Notes under the pieces: model-generated
Database searches by the model: none
Told to the model about the DNA's origin: nothing
Seen by the model: the letters and a program-made list of their open reading frames with translations, nothing else
Assembly: GCA_023401495.1 (NCBI GenBank)
Contig: JAEXDU010000085.1
Span: 1-6,190, forward strand
DNA length: 6,190 nucleotides
From: Bacillota bacterium
GTDB lineage: Bacteria; Bacillota; Clostridia; Oscillospirales; Acutalibacteraceae
Direction of reading: 5' to 3'
Translations under genes and position numbers: made by a program
Shown: positions 5,825 through 6,190 of the stretch, in pieces
Position numbering within the stretch: position 1 is the first letter of the stretch
How the letters are laid out: the number at the start of each line of letters is the position of its first letter

Positions 5825-6190
5825 ATGAAAAAAGCGTCGAAGAAATGGATTGCGGCAATGTTGTCGCTGGGGCTGATGTGGACTGCAGTGCCTTTTCAGA
5901 CAGCCCAGGCCGCGACAGACGAGGAGACCGTAGATATTGATATAACGAGTACTTCCAGTTTTAAATTTGATGCCGCGAAGCTTTCGGAGATTGAATATAT
6001 CCTGACAAATGATCGGGACAATGTGAGGGTTCAACTGAATTTTGAATCCGCTACCTCGAAGGCCGTGCAGGATATGAGCTCGATCATCCTGCCGAAATCT
6101 ACGCTGCAGGCGATTGAGAAAAGCGGCAGAAAAGCCACATTCGAGATTTACTCCAAAGAGGGCGACATGGAATACGCATGGGAATTTACC
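5825..6190 (+). CDS. Secreted or cell-surface protein, N-terminal part (cut by window end)
   Basis: The first 122 residues are visible. A classical Sec signal peptide is clear: positive MKKASKKW, a hydrophobic core (IAAMLSLGLMWTAVPF, 9-24) and a likely cleavage after A27-Q-A29. No lipobox Cys is present, so it should be exported and either released or anchored by a part beyond the window. The mature start is acidic (ATDEETVDIDI). The region around 86-122 (SSIILPKSTLQAIEKSGR, then TFEIYSKEGDMEYAWEFT) resembles a beta-rich unit seen in clostridial surface proteins, where a LP-x-x-x-L-x-A-hydrophobic helix is followed by strands ending in an aromatic Y-x-W-x-F pattern. That resemblance is from memory and not decisive. 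It has its own strong promoter and follows a terminator, so it is a separate unit. Exact function unknown. Confidence 0.85.
   Translation, partial: MKKASKKWIAAMLSLGLMWTAVPFQTAQAATDEETVDIDITSTSSFKFDAAKLSEIEYILTNDRDNVRVQLNFESATSKAVQDMSSIILPKSTLQAIEKSGRKATFEIYSKEGDMEYAWEFT

Noticed and set aside
4672..5826. Minus-strand open frame of 384 codons opposite the asnB end
   Set aside because: It runs antisense through conserved asnB motifs and across the terminator and promoter; no ribosome binding site or family motif supports it.
5783..5827. Possible GEMM-I (cyclic di-GMP) riboswitch, suggested by GAGCAAAGCC
   Set aside because: The other conserved block of that riboswitch and its paired stems are missing, and the start codon follows at once; the match is a short chance one at a ribosome binding site.

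Overview
The window looks like chromosomal DNA from a low-to-mid GC Gram-positive bacterium of the class Clostridia, perhaps the Oscillospiraceae/Ruminococcaceae group. The reasons are strong GGAGG-type ribosome binding sites, TTGACA/TATAAT-type promoters, a clostridial-type MnmA and asparagine synthetase, a CpXC-domain protein, an ImmA/IrrE regulator pair, and a GC-rich coding sequence set against AT-rich control regions. The placement is inferred from gene style, not from a marker gene. All recognised genes lie on the + strand.

Left edge (1-596): the tail of a probable HTH (XRE-like) regulator overlaps by 20 bases the start of an ImmA/IrrE-type zinc metallopeptidase. Such pairs control prophages and integrative elements, or act as stand-alone stress switches. 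No other mobile-element gene is visible here.

Central operon (promoter near 632-661, terminator near 5583-5622): five genes follow one another. They encode a small acidic protein with a helical N-terminus (746-1276), a flavodoxin-like protein (1289-1804), the tRNA 2-thiouridylase MnmA (1801-2868), a CpXC-domain protein of unknown function (2889-3521) and glutamine-hydrolysing asparagine synthetase AsnB (3646-5517). The first four are tightly packed: gaps of 12 and 20 bases and one 4-base ATGA overlap. They are probably co-transcribed. A 124-base gap with a hairpin and a 10-base palindrome separates asnB, which may read through from upstream or have its own control. The operon mixes tRNA wobble-base thiolation, a possible flavin electron carrier, a probable zinc-binding protein and amino-acid synthesis. 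No single pathway ties all of these together.

Right edge (5518-6190): a strong intrinsic terminator, a second long hairpin and a near-consensus promoter (TTGACG-17-TATAAT) precede a secreted protein with a clear Sec signal peptide. This last gene is cut by the window end.

Nothing in the window is a convincing new defence or mobile system. The most interesting items are the uncharacterised acidic tyrosine-repeat protein, the CpXC protein and flavodoxin flanking mnmA, and the structured gaps before asnB and after its terminator.
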